From assembly GCA_965230525.1 (NCBI GenBank), contig OZ246008.1:1550001-1614000 (forward strand): DNA of 64,000 bases, in the 5' to 3' direction. The notes under the pieces are model-generated. The model had not been told where the DNA came from and did not search any database. It worked only from the letters and a program-made list of their open reading frames with translations. This document shows, piece by piece, positions 45,333 through 54,066 of this stretch (position 1 is its first letter; every line of letters begins with the position of its first letter). A program made the translations under genes and the position numbers. The stretch is from GCA-002733465 sp965230525 (lineage in GTDB: Bacteria; Pseudomonadota; Gammaproteobacteria; Enterobacterales; Kangiellaceae).

Positions 45333-45638
45333 ATGGCTAAAGTATCAATGGTACAGCGCGAAAAGAAACGCGCTAAATTAGTTGCTAAGTACGCTGCAAA
45401 ACGTGCTGAGTTAAAAGCAACTATCGTTGACCTCAACAAAAGTGACGAAGAACGTTGGGAAGCTCAGGTAGCACTTCAAAAGTTACCTCGTGACGCTAGT
45501 CCAGTTCGTCGACGTAATCGTTGTAATATCACTGGTCGTCCACATGGCTATTTACGTAAGTTCGGCTTAAGCCGTAACAAATTACGTGAACATGCAATGT
45601 CAGGCGATGTTCCTGGTTTAGTGAAAGCTAGCTGGTAA
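45333..45638 (+). CDS. rpsN: 30S ribosomal protein S14 (zinc-independent type)
   Basis: 101 residues, the long form. The RCNITGRPHGYLRKFGLSR region has a single Cys and lacks the CxxC pairs of the zinc-binding short form. Sits in the 30S head. Confidence 0.97.
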   Translation: MAKVSMVQREKKRAKLVAKYAAKRAELKATIVDLNKSDEERWEAQVALQKLPRDASPVRRRNRCNITGRPHGYLRKFGLSRNKLREHAMSGDVPGLVKASW

Positions 45639-45656
45639 TTGTTGGGAGAATAACAA

Positions 45657-46052
45657 ATGAGCATGCAAGATCCTATTGCTGACATGCTGACTCGGATCCG
45701 TAATGGACAATCAGCTGGCAAAAAAGTTGTATCAATGCCTTCATCAAAAGTAAAACTTTCAATCGCAAATGTATTGAAAGAAGAAGGTTATATCACAGAT
45801 ATCAAAAAAGCAGATGTTGACGGCAAAGCCGAATTATCCATCGAGCTTAAATATCATCAAGGGCGTCCGGTTATTGACATGATTAAACGTGTTAGTAAGC
45901 CAAGCCTACGTATTTATAAAAAATCAAATGAGCTACCACGTGTACTAGACGGTTTAGGTATTGCTATCGTTTCAACTTCTCGCGGAGTGATGACGGATAG
46001 AGCAGCCAGAAAAACCGGTCACGGCGGCGAAGTTCTCTGTATCGTTTCTTAA
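45657..46052 (+). CDS. rpsH: 30S ribosomal protein S8
   Basis: 131 residues: MSMQDPIADMLTRIRNGQ, KPSLRIYKKSNELPRV, GLGIAIVSTSRGVMTDR, GGEVLCIVS. In E. coli S8 represses the spc operon by binding rplE mRNA. GGGAG precedes the ATG. Confidence 0.98.
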   Translation: MSMQDPIADMLTRIRNGQSAGKKVVSMPSSKVKLSIANVLKEEGYITDIKKADVDGKAELSIELKYHQGRPVIDMIKRVSKPSLRIYKKSNELPRVLDGLGIAIVSTSRGVMTDRAARKTGHGGEVLCIVS

Positions 46053-46063
46053 GGAGAGCGCAA

Positions 46064-46597
46064 ATGTCTAGAGTAGCAAAAAGTCCAGTCGCGCTTCCAG
46101 CAGGTATTACCGTTGATGTTAAAGGTCAATTGGTTTCTGTAAAGGGCGGTAAAGGTAGTCTACAGCAGGAAATTCACCCTTCTGTAGAAGTTAAAGTTGA
46201 AGACAATCAGATTGTTTTTGGTGCCAAAGAAGGTGAGTCTAACGGAATGGCGTTAGCCGGAACTATGCGGTCACTTGTCAACAATATGGTTGAAGGTATT
46301 GCAAACGGTTTCGAAAAGAAATTGCAGTTAGTGGGTGTTGGTTACAGAGCAAAAGCTGCTGGCAAGTCACTCGATCTAACTTTAGGTTTCTCTCATCCTG
46401 TTGTATTTGACATTCCAGAAGGAATTACAATCGAAACGCCATCAAATACTGAAGTTGTTGTTAAAGGTATTGATAAGCAATTGGTTGGTCAGGTCGCAGC
46501 AAACATTCGAGCTTATCGTCCACCAGAGCCTTATAAAGGTAAAGGTGTGAAATACGCGGATGAAGTTATCCGTCGTAAAGAAGCTAAGAAAAAGTAG
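46064..46597 (+). CDS. rplF: 50S ribosomal protein L6
   Basis: 177 residues, a duplicated L6 fold: GKGSLQQEIHP, KKLQLVGVGYRAKAAGKSL, then RAYRPPEPYKGKGVKY. Binds 23S rRNA near the sarcin-ricin loop. Confidence 0.98.
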   Translation: MSRVAKSPVALPAGITVDVKGQLVSVKGGKGSLQQEIHPSVEVKVEDNQIVFGAKEGESNGMALAGTMRSLVNNMVEGIANGFEKKLQLVGVGYRAKAAGKSLDLTLGFSHPVVFDIPEGITIETPSNTEVVVKGIDKQLVGQVAANIRAYRPPEPYKGKGVKYADEVIRRKEAKKK

Positions 46598-46606
46598 GGC
46601 AGCATT

Positions 46607-46960
46607 ATGAACAAAAAAGAAGCTAGAATTCGTCGCGCTACTAAAAGCCGATCGAAAATGAAGGCGTTAGGTGTTAATCGTTTGATCGTTAACCGTACAC
46701 CTCGCCACATATATGCACAGGTTGTTTCTGCGGAAAACGGAAAAGTCTTGGCGGTTGCATCAAGTGTTGAAAAAGACATTAAAGCAGCTGGTAAAGCAAC
46801 AGGTAATGTTGAAGCAGCAAAATCTGTTGGCGCTTTAATCGCAGAGAGAGCAACCAAAGCTGGCGTTTCAAATGTAGCATTTGATCGCTCTGGTTTTAAA
46901 TATCACGGTCGTGTTAAGGCATTAGCTGATGCTGCTCGCGAAAGTGGACTCCAGTTCTAA
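46607..46960 (+). CDS. rplR: 50S ribosomal protein L18
   Basis: 117 residues: RIRRATKSRSKMKALGVNRL, VNRTPRHIYAQVV, FDRSGFKYHGRVKALADAAR. Binds 5S rRNA with L5. Confidence 0.97.
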   Translation: MNKKEARIRRATKSRSKMKALGVNRLIVNRTPRHIYAQVVSAENGKVLAVASSVEKDIKAAGKATGNVEAAKSVGALIAERATKAGVSNVAFDRSGFKYHGRVKALADAARESGLQF

Positions 46961-46970
46961 AGGTGAAATG

Positions 46971-47477
46971 ATGGCTAGACAAGATACAAACAATAGCGAC
47001 GGATTAGTCGAAAAGTTAGTCAACGTTAACCGTGTTGCTAAAGTTGTTAAGGGTGGACGTATATTCTCGTTCACAGCTCTAACAGTTGTTGGTGACGGAA
47101 ATGGTAAAGTCGGCTTCGGACGTGGTAAAGCTCGTGAAGTTCCTGCAGCAATTCAAAAGGCAATGGAGCAAGCGCGCAGAAACCTTATTCAAGTTGAACT
47201 AAAAGACGGTCACACGTTACAGCATCCAATCAAAGCTAATCATGGCGCTTCAAAAGTGTACATGCAGCCTGCATCACCTGGTACAGGTATCATTGCTGGT
47301 GGTGCGATGCGCTCTGTTTTTGAAGTTGTTGGCGTTGAAAACGTATTAGCAAAAAGCATTGGTTCAACTAATCCAATTAATATCGTACGCGCGACTATTC
47401 GCGGTTTGAATGACATGGTTTCTCCGGAAGATGTCGCTTCAAAACGTGGAAAGTCTGTTGCTGAAATCATGGAGTAA
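46971..47477 (+). CDS. rpsE: 30S ribosomal protein S5
   Basis: 168 residues from the second of two adjacent ATGs (46968, 46971), better spaced from AGGTGA; the frame is open into rplR but homology starts here. LVEKLVNVNRVAKVVKGGR and GDGNGKVGFGRGKAREVPAA show the dsRNA-binding-like domain. Role in decoding accuracy. Confidence 0.97.
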   Translation: MARQDTNNSDGLVEKLVNVNRVAKVVKGGRIFSFTALTVVGDGNGKVGFGRGKAREVPAAIQKAMEQARRNLIQVELKDGHTLQHPIKANHGASKVYMQPASPGTGIIAGGAMRSVFEVVGVENVLAKSIGSTNPINIVRATIRGLNDMVSPEDVASKRGKSVAEIME

Positions 47478-47480
47478 CCC

Positions 47481-47666
47481 ATGGCTGCAAAAAAGACATT
47501 TAAAGTGACTCAAGTGAAATCGTCTATCGGACGCTTGAAGAATCACAAAGGTTGTTTAACCGGTTTAGGTTTACGACGAATTGGACATACTGTTGAGGTT
47601 GAAGATACTCCTTCAACTCGTGGTATGGTTAACACGATTAACTATTTGGTTCGAGTGGAGGATTAG
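47481..47666 (+). CDS. rpmD: 50S ribosomal protein L30
   Basis: 61 residues: KTFKVTQVKSSIGRLKNHKG, LGLRRIGHTVEVEDTPSTRG. Present in bacteria of this group, absent from some lineages. Confidence 0.97.
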   Translation: MAAKKTFKVTQVKSSIGRLKNHKGCLTGLGLRRIGHTVEVEDTPSTRGMVNTINYLVRVED

Positions 47667-47670
47667 TATC

Positions 47671-48105
47671 ATGCGTTTAAATACATTACGTCCTGCTGAA
47701 GGATCAAAAAAACCTGCGAAACGAGTTGGCCGAGGTATCGGTTCTACTCTTGGTAAGACTTGTGGCCGAGGTCATAAAGGTCTTAAATCGCGTTCGGGTG
47801 GTAAAGTAGCGCCTGGTTTTGAAGGTGGTCAAATGCCTCTAAAACAGCGTTTACCTAAGTTTGGTTTCACTTCACGTAAATCATTGGTTTCTGCAGAAGT
47901 TCGTTTAGCAGAGCTAAACAAAGTTGAAGGCGAAACAGTTGACTTACTGTCGCTAAGAGCCGCTGGATTAATTACTAAAAATATTGAGCAAGTGAAAGTT
48001 ATGCTTTCTGGAAGCATCAATAAAGCAGTGAAAGTGGGTGACGGCGTTCGTGTATCTAAAGGTGCACAAGCAGCCATTGAAGCCGCTGGCGGATCTGTAG
48101 CATAG
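47671..48105 (+). CDS. rplO: 50S ribosomal protein L15
   Basis: 144 residues from ATG 47671 (GGAGG upstream): MRLNTLRPAEGSKKPAKRVG, KTCGRGHKGLKSRSGG, FEGGQMPLKQRLPKFGF. The frame extends upstream into rpmD, but only this start matches the family. Confidence 0.97.
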   Translation: MRLNTLRPAEGSKKPAKRVGRGIGSTLGKTCGRGHKGLKSRSGGKVAPGFEGGQMPLKQRLPKFGFTSRKSLVSAEVRLAELNKVEGETVDLLSLRAAGLITKNIEQVKVMLSGSINKAVKVGDGVRVSKGAQAAIEAAGGSVA

Positions 48106-48130
48106 TAACTTGATTTAGGGATTTGTAGAA

Positions 48131-49465
48131 ATGGCAAAAGCTCCAATTGAAAAAAAGTCGGGTGGTGGTTTAACTGAGCTAAAGCAACGATTAATGTTCG
48201 TGCTGATGGCTATTATCATCTTCCGGATGGGTTCTTTTGTTCCGGTACCGGGGATTGATTCCAATGTACTGGCGCAGTTTATGGACCAGCAAACAGGTAC
48301 GTTATTGTCTTTATTTAACGTATTTTCTGGTGGAGCTTTAGAAAGAGCGAGTGTGTTTGCGCTAGGGATCATGCCCTACATTTCTGCATCGATTATATTG
48401 CAGGTTCTTAGTTTTGTTGACCCAAGACTGCAAGAAATTAAGAAAGAAGGTGAAGCTGGCCGTCGTAAGATTAACCAGTACACACGCTACCTGACTTTAA
48501 TTCTTGCGTGTTTACAGGCTATTGGTATCGCTACTAATTTCCCTAACATGATGACTGGATTGGTTCCTAACCCAGGCTTCAGCTTCTATTTTGGAGCAGT
48601 AGTGAGTTTGGTGACAGGTACCATGTTCTTGATGTGGCTCGGTGAGCAAATCAATGAGCGCGGTATTGGTAACGGTATTTCAGTACTGATTTTTGTGGGT
48701 ATCGTCGCTGGTCTTCCAACAGCAATGGGACAAACTTTCGAGCAAGCTAGACAAGGTGAGATTAATTCACTTGGTTTGATTATTATCTTAGCAGTTGTTG
48801 TAGTAGTCACCGCATTCGTAGTATTTATGGAGCGAGGACAGCGTAGAATTGTGGTTAATTATGCGCAACGCCAACAAGGCCGCAAGATGTACCAAGCTCA
48901 ATCGTCACATCTACCGTTAAAAGTTAATATGGCTGGTGTTATTCCAGCGATATTTGCGTCAAGTATTATTTTGTTTCCTGGCACCATTGCTCAATGGGTG
49001 GGGCAAGGAAACGAAGATATGTTGTGGTTGCAGAGCTTTGCTCAGCAAATGCAGCCTGGAAGTCCGTTATACATGCTAATGTACGGAGCTGGAATTATGT
49101 TTTTCTGCTTCTTCTACACTGCGCTTGTATATAATCCAAGAGATACGGCCGACCAGTTGAAAAAATCTGGAGCGTTTATTCCCGGGATCAGACCTGGAGA
49201 GCAAACATCCAAATATGTTGATAAAGTTATGACTCGGTTAACCTTAATAGGCGCACTCTACATCACCGCTGTTTGTCTATTACCGCAGTTCCTAATTTTG
49301 ATCTTTAACGTGCCTTTCCAGTTTGGTGGAACATCGTTGCTAATTATTGTGGTTGTCATCATGGACTTTATGTCTCAAGTGCAGGCACATTTAATTTCTC
49401 GCGATTATGATTCTGTCTTGAAAAAGGCAAACTTTAAAAACTACGGCTCTTCAGGAATTAGGTAA
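48131..49465 (+). CDS. secY: Protein translocase subunit SecY
   Basis: 444 residues with ten membrane helices. Plug and first helices: GSFVPVPGIDSNVLAQF, then ALGIMPYISASIILQ; the C5 loop has YNPRDTADQLKKSGAFIPGI and RPGEQTSKYVDKVMTRLTL. Forms the Sec channel with SecE and SecG. Its place after rplO is the standard one. Confidence 0.98.
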   Translation: MAKAPIEKKSGGGLTELKQRLMFVLMAIIIFRMGSFVPVPGIDSNVLAQFMDQQTGTLLSLFNVFSGGALERASVFALGIMPYISASIILQVLSFVDPRLQEIKKEGEAGRRKINQYTRYLTLILACLQAIGIATNFPNMMTGLVPNPGFSFYFGAVVSLVTGTMFLMWLGEQINERGIGNGISVLIFVGIVAGLPTAMGQTFEQARQGEINSLGLIIILAVVVVVTAFVVFMERGQRRIVVNYAQRQQGRKMYQAQSSHLPLKVNMAGVIPAIFASSIILFPGTIAQWVGQGNEDMLWLQSFAQQMQPGSPLYMLMYGAGIMFFCFFYTALVYNPRDTADQLKKSGAFIPGIRPGEQTSKYVDKVMTRLTLIGALYITAVCLLPQFLILIFNVPFQFGGTSLLIIVVVIMDFMSQVQAHLISRDYDSVLKKANFKNYGSSGIR

Positions 49466-49503
49466 CTAATTTCCGTAAGTCGCTCTAGCATCGGAGTACG
49501 AAA

Positions 49504-49617
49504 ATGAAAGTTCGAGCTTCTGTAAAGAAAATCTGCCGTGACTGTAAAGTTATCCGTCGTAACGGTAGTGTTCGTGTGATCTGTAGTGATCCACGACACA
49601 AGCAACGTCAAGGTTAG
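49504..49617 (+). CDS. rpmJ: 50S ribosomal protein L36
   Basis: 37 residues from ATG 49504 to TAG at 49615. Sequence starts MKVRASVKKICRDCKVI and ends SDPRHKQRQG. The zinc ligands Cys11, Cys14, Cys27 and His33 are present, so this is the zinc-binding form. Last gene of the spc operon. Confidence 0.97.
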   Translation: MKVRASVKKICRDCKVIRRNGSVRVICSDPRHKQRQG

Positions 49618-49715
49618 AAAATCTCTTAATAAAGAGAAACATAGCGCAATTTGTTTTGTATAAGCGTGTAGCCCGCTTGAGATATAAAGTAAATCGCATA
49701 AATTTGAATATTCGG

Positions 49716-49744
49716 TTGATTTTTAACCGTTTGGAAGCTATCAT
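49716..49744 (+). promoter_or_regulatory. Alpha operon promoter
   Basis: TTGATT (49716-49721) and TATCAT (49739-49744) with a 17-bp spacer. The transcript would begin near 49751. Confidence 0.65.
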
Positions 49745-49750
49745 TGCGCG

Positions 49751-49828
49751 CCTTTTTATAGGGCGACCACCTCATAAGTTCGGGTGGGTGCAAATGATAG
49801 AGAAAGAACTAATGTTGGGAGTAGGTCA
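49751..49828 (+). promoter_or_regulatory. Alpha operon leader, candidate S4-binding region
   Basis: About 78 nt of leader. A CCACC/GGTGG hairpin (49767-49787) precedes the rpsM ribosome site. E. coli S4 represses through a pseudoknot in this leader; whether a pseudoknot forms here is not established. Confidence 0.35.
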
Positions 49829-50185
49829 ATGGCCCGTATAGCTGGTATTAACATTCCAGTCCATAAGCATGCGGTAATTGCTTTAACATCGATTTATGGT
49901 GTTGGTCGCAGCCGTTCACAAGAGATTTGTGATGCAGCTGGTATCGATCAAAACAGAAAGATTAAAGATCTTACCGAAGCAGAGATAGAATCACTGCGTG
50001 GACAAGTCGCTAAATTTACAATTGAAGGCGATTTGAGACGTGAAGTATCTATGAATATCAAGCGTTTAATGGACTTAGGCTGTTTTCGTGGGATTCGCCA
50101 CAGAAGAAGTCTTCCTGTTCGTGGACAACGTACTAAAACAAATGCGCGTACTCGTAAGGGTCCACGTAAACCAATTAAGAGATAA
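49829..50185 (+). CDS. rpsM: 30S ribosomal protein S13
   Basis: 118 residues from ATG 49829 (GGGAG upstream): MARIAGINIPVHKHAVIALT, IYGVGRSRSQEICDAAGI, and C-terminal RTKTNARTRKGPRKP. Contacts S19 and P-site tRNA. First gene of the alpha operon. Confidence 0.98.
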   Translation: MARIAGINIPVHKHAVIALTSIYGVGRSRSQEICDAAGIDQNRKIKDLTEAEIESLRGQVAKFTIEGDLRREVSMNIKRLMDLGCFRGIRHRRSLPVRGQRTKTNARTRKGPRKPIKR

Positions 50186-50190
50186 CGATT

Positions 50191-50577
50191 ATGGCAAAGA
50201 CACCTCGTTCTCGTAAAAAGGTTAAAAAGCACGTAGTAGACGGAATGGCTCATATCCATGCGTCTTTCAATAACACAATCGTGACTATAACTGACAGACA
50301 AGGCAATGCTCTAGCTTGGACTACTGCAGGTGGTTCAGGATTCAGAGGTTCACGTAAAAGCACGCCTTTTGCTGCACAGGTTGCGGCTGACAGAGTGGCT
50401 CAAATGGTTAAGGAAATGGGAATGAAGAATATGGAAGTATTCGTCAAAGGCCCAGGTCCAGGTCGTGAGTCGGCTGTTAGAGCTTTAAACAATGCGGGAT
50501 TCAAGATTACCAACATCACAGATGTTACTCCTATCCCTCATAATGGATGTCGTCCGCCTAAAAAGCGACGCGTGTAA
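50191..50577 (+). CDS. rpsK: 30S ribosomal protein S11
   Basis: 128 residues: HIHASFNNTIVTITDRQGN, SGFRGSRKSTPFAAQ, and the terminal PHNGCRPPKKRRV. Lies on the 30S platform near the mRNA exit. Confidence 0.98.
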   Translation: MAKTPRSRKKVKKHVVDGMAHIHASFNNTIVTITDRQGNALAWTTAGGSGFRGSRKSTPFAAQVAADRVAQMVKEMGMKNMEVFVKGPGPGRESAVRALNNAGFKITNITDVTPIPHNGCRPPKKRRV

Positions 50578-50602
50578 CTTTAGGTTTGCTGGAGAATAGA
50601 AA

Positions 50603-51223
50603 ATGGCAAGATATATAGGACCTAAACTCAAGTTAGCACGTCGTGAAGGCGTTGACTTAATGCTGAAAAGCGGCGTTCGTGCTATTGAGGATAAATGTAA
50701 AATTGACCAAGTACCTGGTGTGCATGGTGCTCGTCGAACTCGATTGTCTGACTACGGTCTTCAATTACGAGAAAAGCAAAAAGTACGTCGTATCTACGGT
50801 GTGCTCGAAAAGCAATTTAGAAATTATTATAAAGAAGCGGCAAGATTGAAAGGTGCGACAGGTTCAAACCTTCTTCAATTGTTAGAATCTCGTCTTGATA
50901 ACGTTGTGTATCGAATGGGCTTCAGTAGTACTCGCTCAGAAGGTCGTCAGCTAGTAAGCCATAAAGCTATTTTAGTTAATGGTAAAGCTGTTAATATTCC
51001 TTCTTATAACGTTTCTGCATCAGATGTGATCTCTATTAGAGAAAAATCTAAAAAGCAGGCGCGTATTGTTGCTGCGTTGGAACTTGCGGCGCAAAGAGAG
51101 CGTCCAGCTTGGGTTGAAGTTGATGATAAGAAAATGGAAGGTACATTTAAGAATGCCCCAGAGCGTTCCGATTTACCATCTGATATCAACGAAAACCTAA
51201 TCGTGGAACTTTACTCAAAGTAA
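50603..51223 (+). CDS. rpsD: 30S ribosomal protein S4
   Basis: 206 residues. S4 RNA-binding domain LESRLDNVVYRMGFSSTRSE, RQLVSHKAILVNGKAVNIPS. Primary 16S rRNA binder and, in E. coli, repressor of the alpha operon. Confidence 0.98.
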   Translation: MARYIGPKLKLARREGVDLMLKSGVRAIEDKCKIDQVPGVHGARRTRLSDYGLQLREKQKVRRIYGVLEKQFRNYYKEAARLKGATGSNLLQLLESRLDNVVYRMGFSSTRSEGRQLVSHKAILVNGKAVNIPSYNVSASDVISIREKSKKQARIVAALELAAQRERPAWVEVDDKKMEGTFKNAPERSDLPSDINENLIVELYSK

Positions 51224-51242
51224 GACTTTAAGAGGATTAACT

Positions 51243-52229
51243 ATGGGCAATGTCACTGAACTTCTGACTCCGCGTCAGATAAAGGTGGAAAACTTAGGAG
51301 AGCGTAAAGCTAAGGTTGTTCTTGAACCCTTCGAAAGAGGTTTCGGGCACACTTTAGGGAACTCTCTCCGCAGAATACTTCTTTCTTCTATGCCTGGATG
51401 CGCAGTAGTTGAAGTTGAAATAGATGGTGTGCTTCACGAGTACACTACAATCGAAAATGTCCAAGAAGATGTGATTGATATCCTACTTAACTTAAAGGGA
51501 TTAGCAATTAAGTTGGAAGACAAAGACGAAGCCGTTCTTGTCTTACAGAAGAAAGGTGAAGGCGCAGTGACAGCTGCTGATATTGAAGAGCAGGCAGGTG
51601 TTGAGATTGTAAATCCAGAGCACCATATTGCTACGCTTACCAAGAAAGGTTCGCTCAATATGCGTCTTATCGTACGTAACGGACGTGGTTATGAAACCGC
51701 TGCTTCGCGTAAGGATGACGAAGAAGAGAACTTGAGTATTGGTCGATTGCATCTTGACGCATCGTTTAGCCCAATTCGTCGAGTTTCTTATGTTGTTGAC
51801 TCTGCTCGTGTTGAACAGCGTACTAACCTTGACAAGTTGACCATCGATTTAGAAACAAATGGCACAGTTGAACCTGAAGAAGCGATTCGTCGATGTGCGA
51901 CTATTCTTCAACAACAACTCGCTGCATTCGTTGACTTAAAAGATGAAAAACAGGCTGAGCCTGAAAAAGAAGAACCAGAAATTGATCCGATTCTTCTTCG
52001 TCCAGTAGATGATTTAGAGTTGACTGTTCGCTCTGCAAATTGTCTTAAGACAGAAAATATTCACTACATTGGGGATCTTATCCAACGTACTGAAGTTGAA
52101 TTACTCAAGACGCCAAATCTTGGTAAAAAATCGCTAACGGAAATCAAAGACGTACTTGCTTCTCGCGGATTGTCTTTAGGTATGCGATTAGAGAATTGGC
52201 CCCCAGCGAGTATTCTTAACGACATTTAA
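51243..52229 (+). CDS. rpoA: DNA-directed RNA polymerase subunit alpha
   Basis: 328 residues. The N-terminal dimerisation domain has LEPFERGFGHTLGNSLRRIL. An acidic linker (about 235-248) leads to the C-terminal domain (LTVRSANCLKTENIHYIGDL, TPNLGKKSLTEIKDVL), which contacts UP elements and activators. Standard length. Confidence 0.98.
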   Translation: MGNVTELLTPRQIKVENLGERKAKVVLEPFERGFGHTLGNSLRRILLSSMPGCAVVEVEIDGVLHEYTTIENVQEDVIDILLNLKGLAIKLEDKDEAVLVLQKKGEGAVTAADIEEQAGVEIVNPEHHIATLTKKGSLNMRLIVRNGRGYETAASRKDDEEENLSIGRLHLDASFSPIRRVSYVVDSARVEQRTNLDKLTIDLETNGTVEPEEAIRRCATILQQQLAAFVDLKDEKQAEPEKEEPEIDPILLRPVDDLELTVRSANCLKTENIHYIGDLIQRTEVELLKTPNLGKKSLTEIKDVLASRGLSLGMRLENWPPASILNDI

Positions 52230-52263
52230 AATGAGACCTTGTTAGGCTCAGGATAAAGTCCAG

Positions 52264-52295
52264 ATAAAACCCTACTGTAATATGTGGGGTTTTAT
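52264..52295 (+). promoter_or_regulatory. Long hairpin in the rpoA-rplQ spacer
   Basis: ATAAAACCCTAC pairs with GTGGGGTTTTAT (12 bp, one G-U) around an 8-base loop. It is followed by CGTTT rather than a T-run, so it may be a processing or attenuation site instead of a full terminator. The rpoA-rplQ gap here is 177 bp, longer than the few tens of bases in E. coli. Confidence 0.5.
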
Positions 52296-52406
52296 CGTTT
52301 AAAGCGCTAATAGAAAGTATTGATCCAGTCGATTACTTTTTACATAACACAAACTAAATAATATCAGTACTATTGCAGGCTGATAACTTAATGCAGGTAA
52401 ATTAAA

Positions 52407-52802
52407 ATGCGTCATCGTCATAGTGGTCGTCAATTAAATAGAAACTCGAGCCATCGTCAGGCAATGTTCAAGAACATGTCTGTTTCTTTAATTGAGCATG
52501 AATTAATTAAAACTACACTTCCAAAAGCCAAAGAGCTTCGTCGTGTTGTAGAACCTTTAATCACATTAGCAAAAGCAGATTCTGTTGCTAATCGTCGCTT
52601 AGCTTTTTCAAGAACTCGTTCTAAAGAAGCTGTAGGAAAGTTATTTGATGAACTTGGTCCGCGTTACCAAGATCGTCCAGGTGGCTATCTACGAATCATT
52701 AAAGCAGGCTTCAGAACAGGCGATAAAGCGCCGATGGCTTATGTAGAACTAGTCGATCGTCCAGTTATCGAAGAAGATGAAGACGAAGTAGAAGAAGATT
52801 AA
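52407..52802 (+). CDS. rplQ: 50S ribosomal protein L17
   Basis: 131 residues: MRHRHSGRQLNRNSSHRQAM, then LPKAKELRRVVEPLITLAK and GFRTGDKAPMAYVELVD. The tail (VIEEDEDEVEED) is acidic. Last gene of the alpha operon; terminator follows. Confidence 0.98.
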   Translation: MRHRHSGRQLNRNSSHRQAMFKNMSVSLIEHELIKTTLPKAKELRRVVEPLITLAKADSVANRRLAFSRTRSKEAVGKLFDELGPRYQDRPGGYLRIIKAGFRTGDKAPMAYVELVDRPVIEEDEDEVEED

Positions 52803-52828
52803 TCGTTCACTCGTTTAAATATTTTAAG

Positions 52829-52854
52829 AGCCGGGTATATCCCGGCTTTTTTTT
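52829..52854 (+). terminator. Rho-independent terminator of the alpha operon
   Basis: AGCCGGG and CCCGGCT form a 7-bp stem with a 5-base loop, followed by eight T. Confidence 0.94.
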
Positions 52855-52935
52855 AGCTTTTCAACCAGTAATCGGTTAGCAAAAACTCAATCAACAGAGA
52901 GCTGCGCCTCAACCAGCAAACACACAATAATCCAA

Positions 52936-52959
52936 CAGCCAAACAGCCAAACAGCCAAA
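52936..52959. repeat. Three CAGCCAAA octamer repeats
   Basis: Three perfect tandem copies in the spacer between rplQ and the Lgt-like gene. Short low-complexity repeat with no evident function. Confidence 0.8.
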
Positions 52960-52998
52960 CCATCAAACTTTGATTGAACAGCAGCGCTAGAAGCCGAC

Positions 52999-53736
52999 TT
53001 AATGCTTAGATGCCGTTTTTGCATGTAATGAAAAATAGAGCAGACTTGCGATTAACATCATAAACGCGCCAATTTGAGAGCCACTCATAAACCAAAGTAT
53101 ACGCTCATTGGTTGTCAGAAATTCAACTAGAAAGCGACAGAGGCCCCATAGACCCATTAGTGTGAAGAATTGTTCGTAAGGTTTCTGTTGCTTTTCATCG
53201 CGTGTGACTAAAAATGCAAATATTAGCAAAGAGTAAATAATTTCATACAAAGGAACTGGATGGACTTTCTCAAGGGTTGGTTCGATACCATTAGGAAAAG
53301 CCATGGCCCATGGCACCGAGGAAGCAATGCCGTGACAGTCGTCTCCTGACAAAAAGCAGCCGACTCTTGCAATTGCGTAAGCTAAGATAGCGGCTGGTGC
53401 AGCAGCATCTAATAATTTGTGAAGTTTGACCTTGTTTAATTGGGTGTAGATATAAGTCGCTAACAGTGCGCCTAACAGTGCGCCTTGGCTAGAAAATCCT
53501 GTTCCAGAAAATAGCAAGTCAGACTTCTCAGGGTTTTTTAACAAAAACATGAGTTTGGCGCCTAGCACCCCAAGTAATAAGAGCATAATGATTAGTAATT
53601 CAGTGTTCTTGGCGTTGGGAGCCTTTTCGGCTAAGCGCGCTAAGAAATACCAGCGTCCAGTTAAATAAGCGATTGCCAAGAACAATCCATAACTGCCTAG
53701 CGTGAAGTTATCTGAGCTGTAAATGTTGGGATACAT
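52999..53736 (-). CDS. Divergent prolipoprotein diacylglyceryl transferase (Lgt)-family membrane protein
   Basis: 245 residues with about seven membrane helices and the Lgt topology. Recognisable segments are LGAKLMFLLKNP, SSQGALLGALLA, ARVGCFLSGDDCHG and HPVPLYEIIYSL. The Lgt signature normally reads GRxGNFxNGE; here Arg is kept but Asn is Cys. The catalytic His of the HGG segment is replaced by SSQG. It is therefore probably not the housekeeping Lgt. Such divergent family members exist in other proteobacteria with unknown roles. Confidence 0.78.
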   Translation of the reverse strand: MYPNIYSSDNFTLGSYGLFLAIAYLTGRWYFLARLAEKAPNAKNTELLIIMLLLLGVLGAKLMFLLKNPEKSDLLFSGTGFSSQGALLGALLATYIYTQLNKVKLHKLLDAAAPAAILAYAIARVGCFLSGDDCHGIASSVPWAMAFPNGIEPTLEKVHPVPLYEIIYSLLIFAFLVTRDEKQQKPYEQFFTLMGLWGLCRFLVEFLTTNERILWFMSGSQIGAFMMLIASLLYFSLHAKTASKH

Positions 53737-54066
53737 AGAAATATTCTTTTTGTACGATGATATTATTCTGCGAGTTTATAAGTGAAGGCTAATTTTGTCT
53801 ATGAAATAACTCATTGTGGGATAAAAATATTGAATTTAAGTTGTCCGATCTTGCTGATTTTATTAGAGTTTTGTGGAATAAAGCACAACAAATCACTTAC
53901 CGAAAAGATATGATATGTGCTATATTCTGGCAACGATTGTTACTAAGCGTTCGTTCTTAAAGCTCTAAAAAAATAGTTTTTTATTACATTTATAGAAATA
54001 TTTGTATAGAATATTTGTTTATCCAAGATGAGCCTTTAAGATAACGAAGGAAAGGGAGAAAGCAGG
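53737..54066. other. 330-bp region upstream of the toxin-antitoxin pair
   Basis: AT-rich divergent region. Two near-identical direct repeats lie at 53991-54017 (listed). No other gene or terminator seen. Confidence 0.35.
53991..54017. promoter_or_regulatory. Adjacent direct repeats upstream of higBA-like genes, candidate HigA operator
   Basis: TATAGAAATATTTG (53991-54004) is followed at once by TATAGAATATTTG (54005-54017), 50 bp before the toxin start. HigA antitoxins usually bind repeats in their own promoter, so this is the best candidate site. Confidence 0.45.

Noticed and set aside
39900..47670. Upstream starts for rplD, rpsE and rplO
   Set aside because: The frames are open into the preceding genes, but family homology and ribosome sites place the starts at 39939, 46971 and 47671.
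49622..49637. Terminator after rpmJ
   Set aside because: A TCTCTT/AAGAGA stem is present but weak and lacks a T-run.
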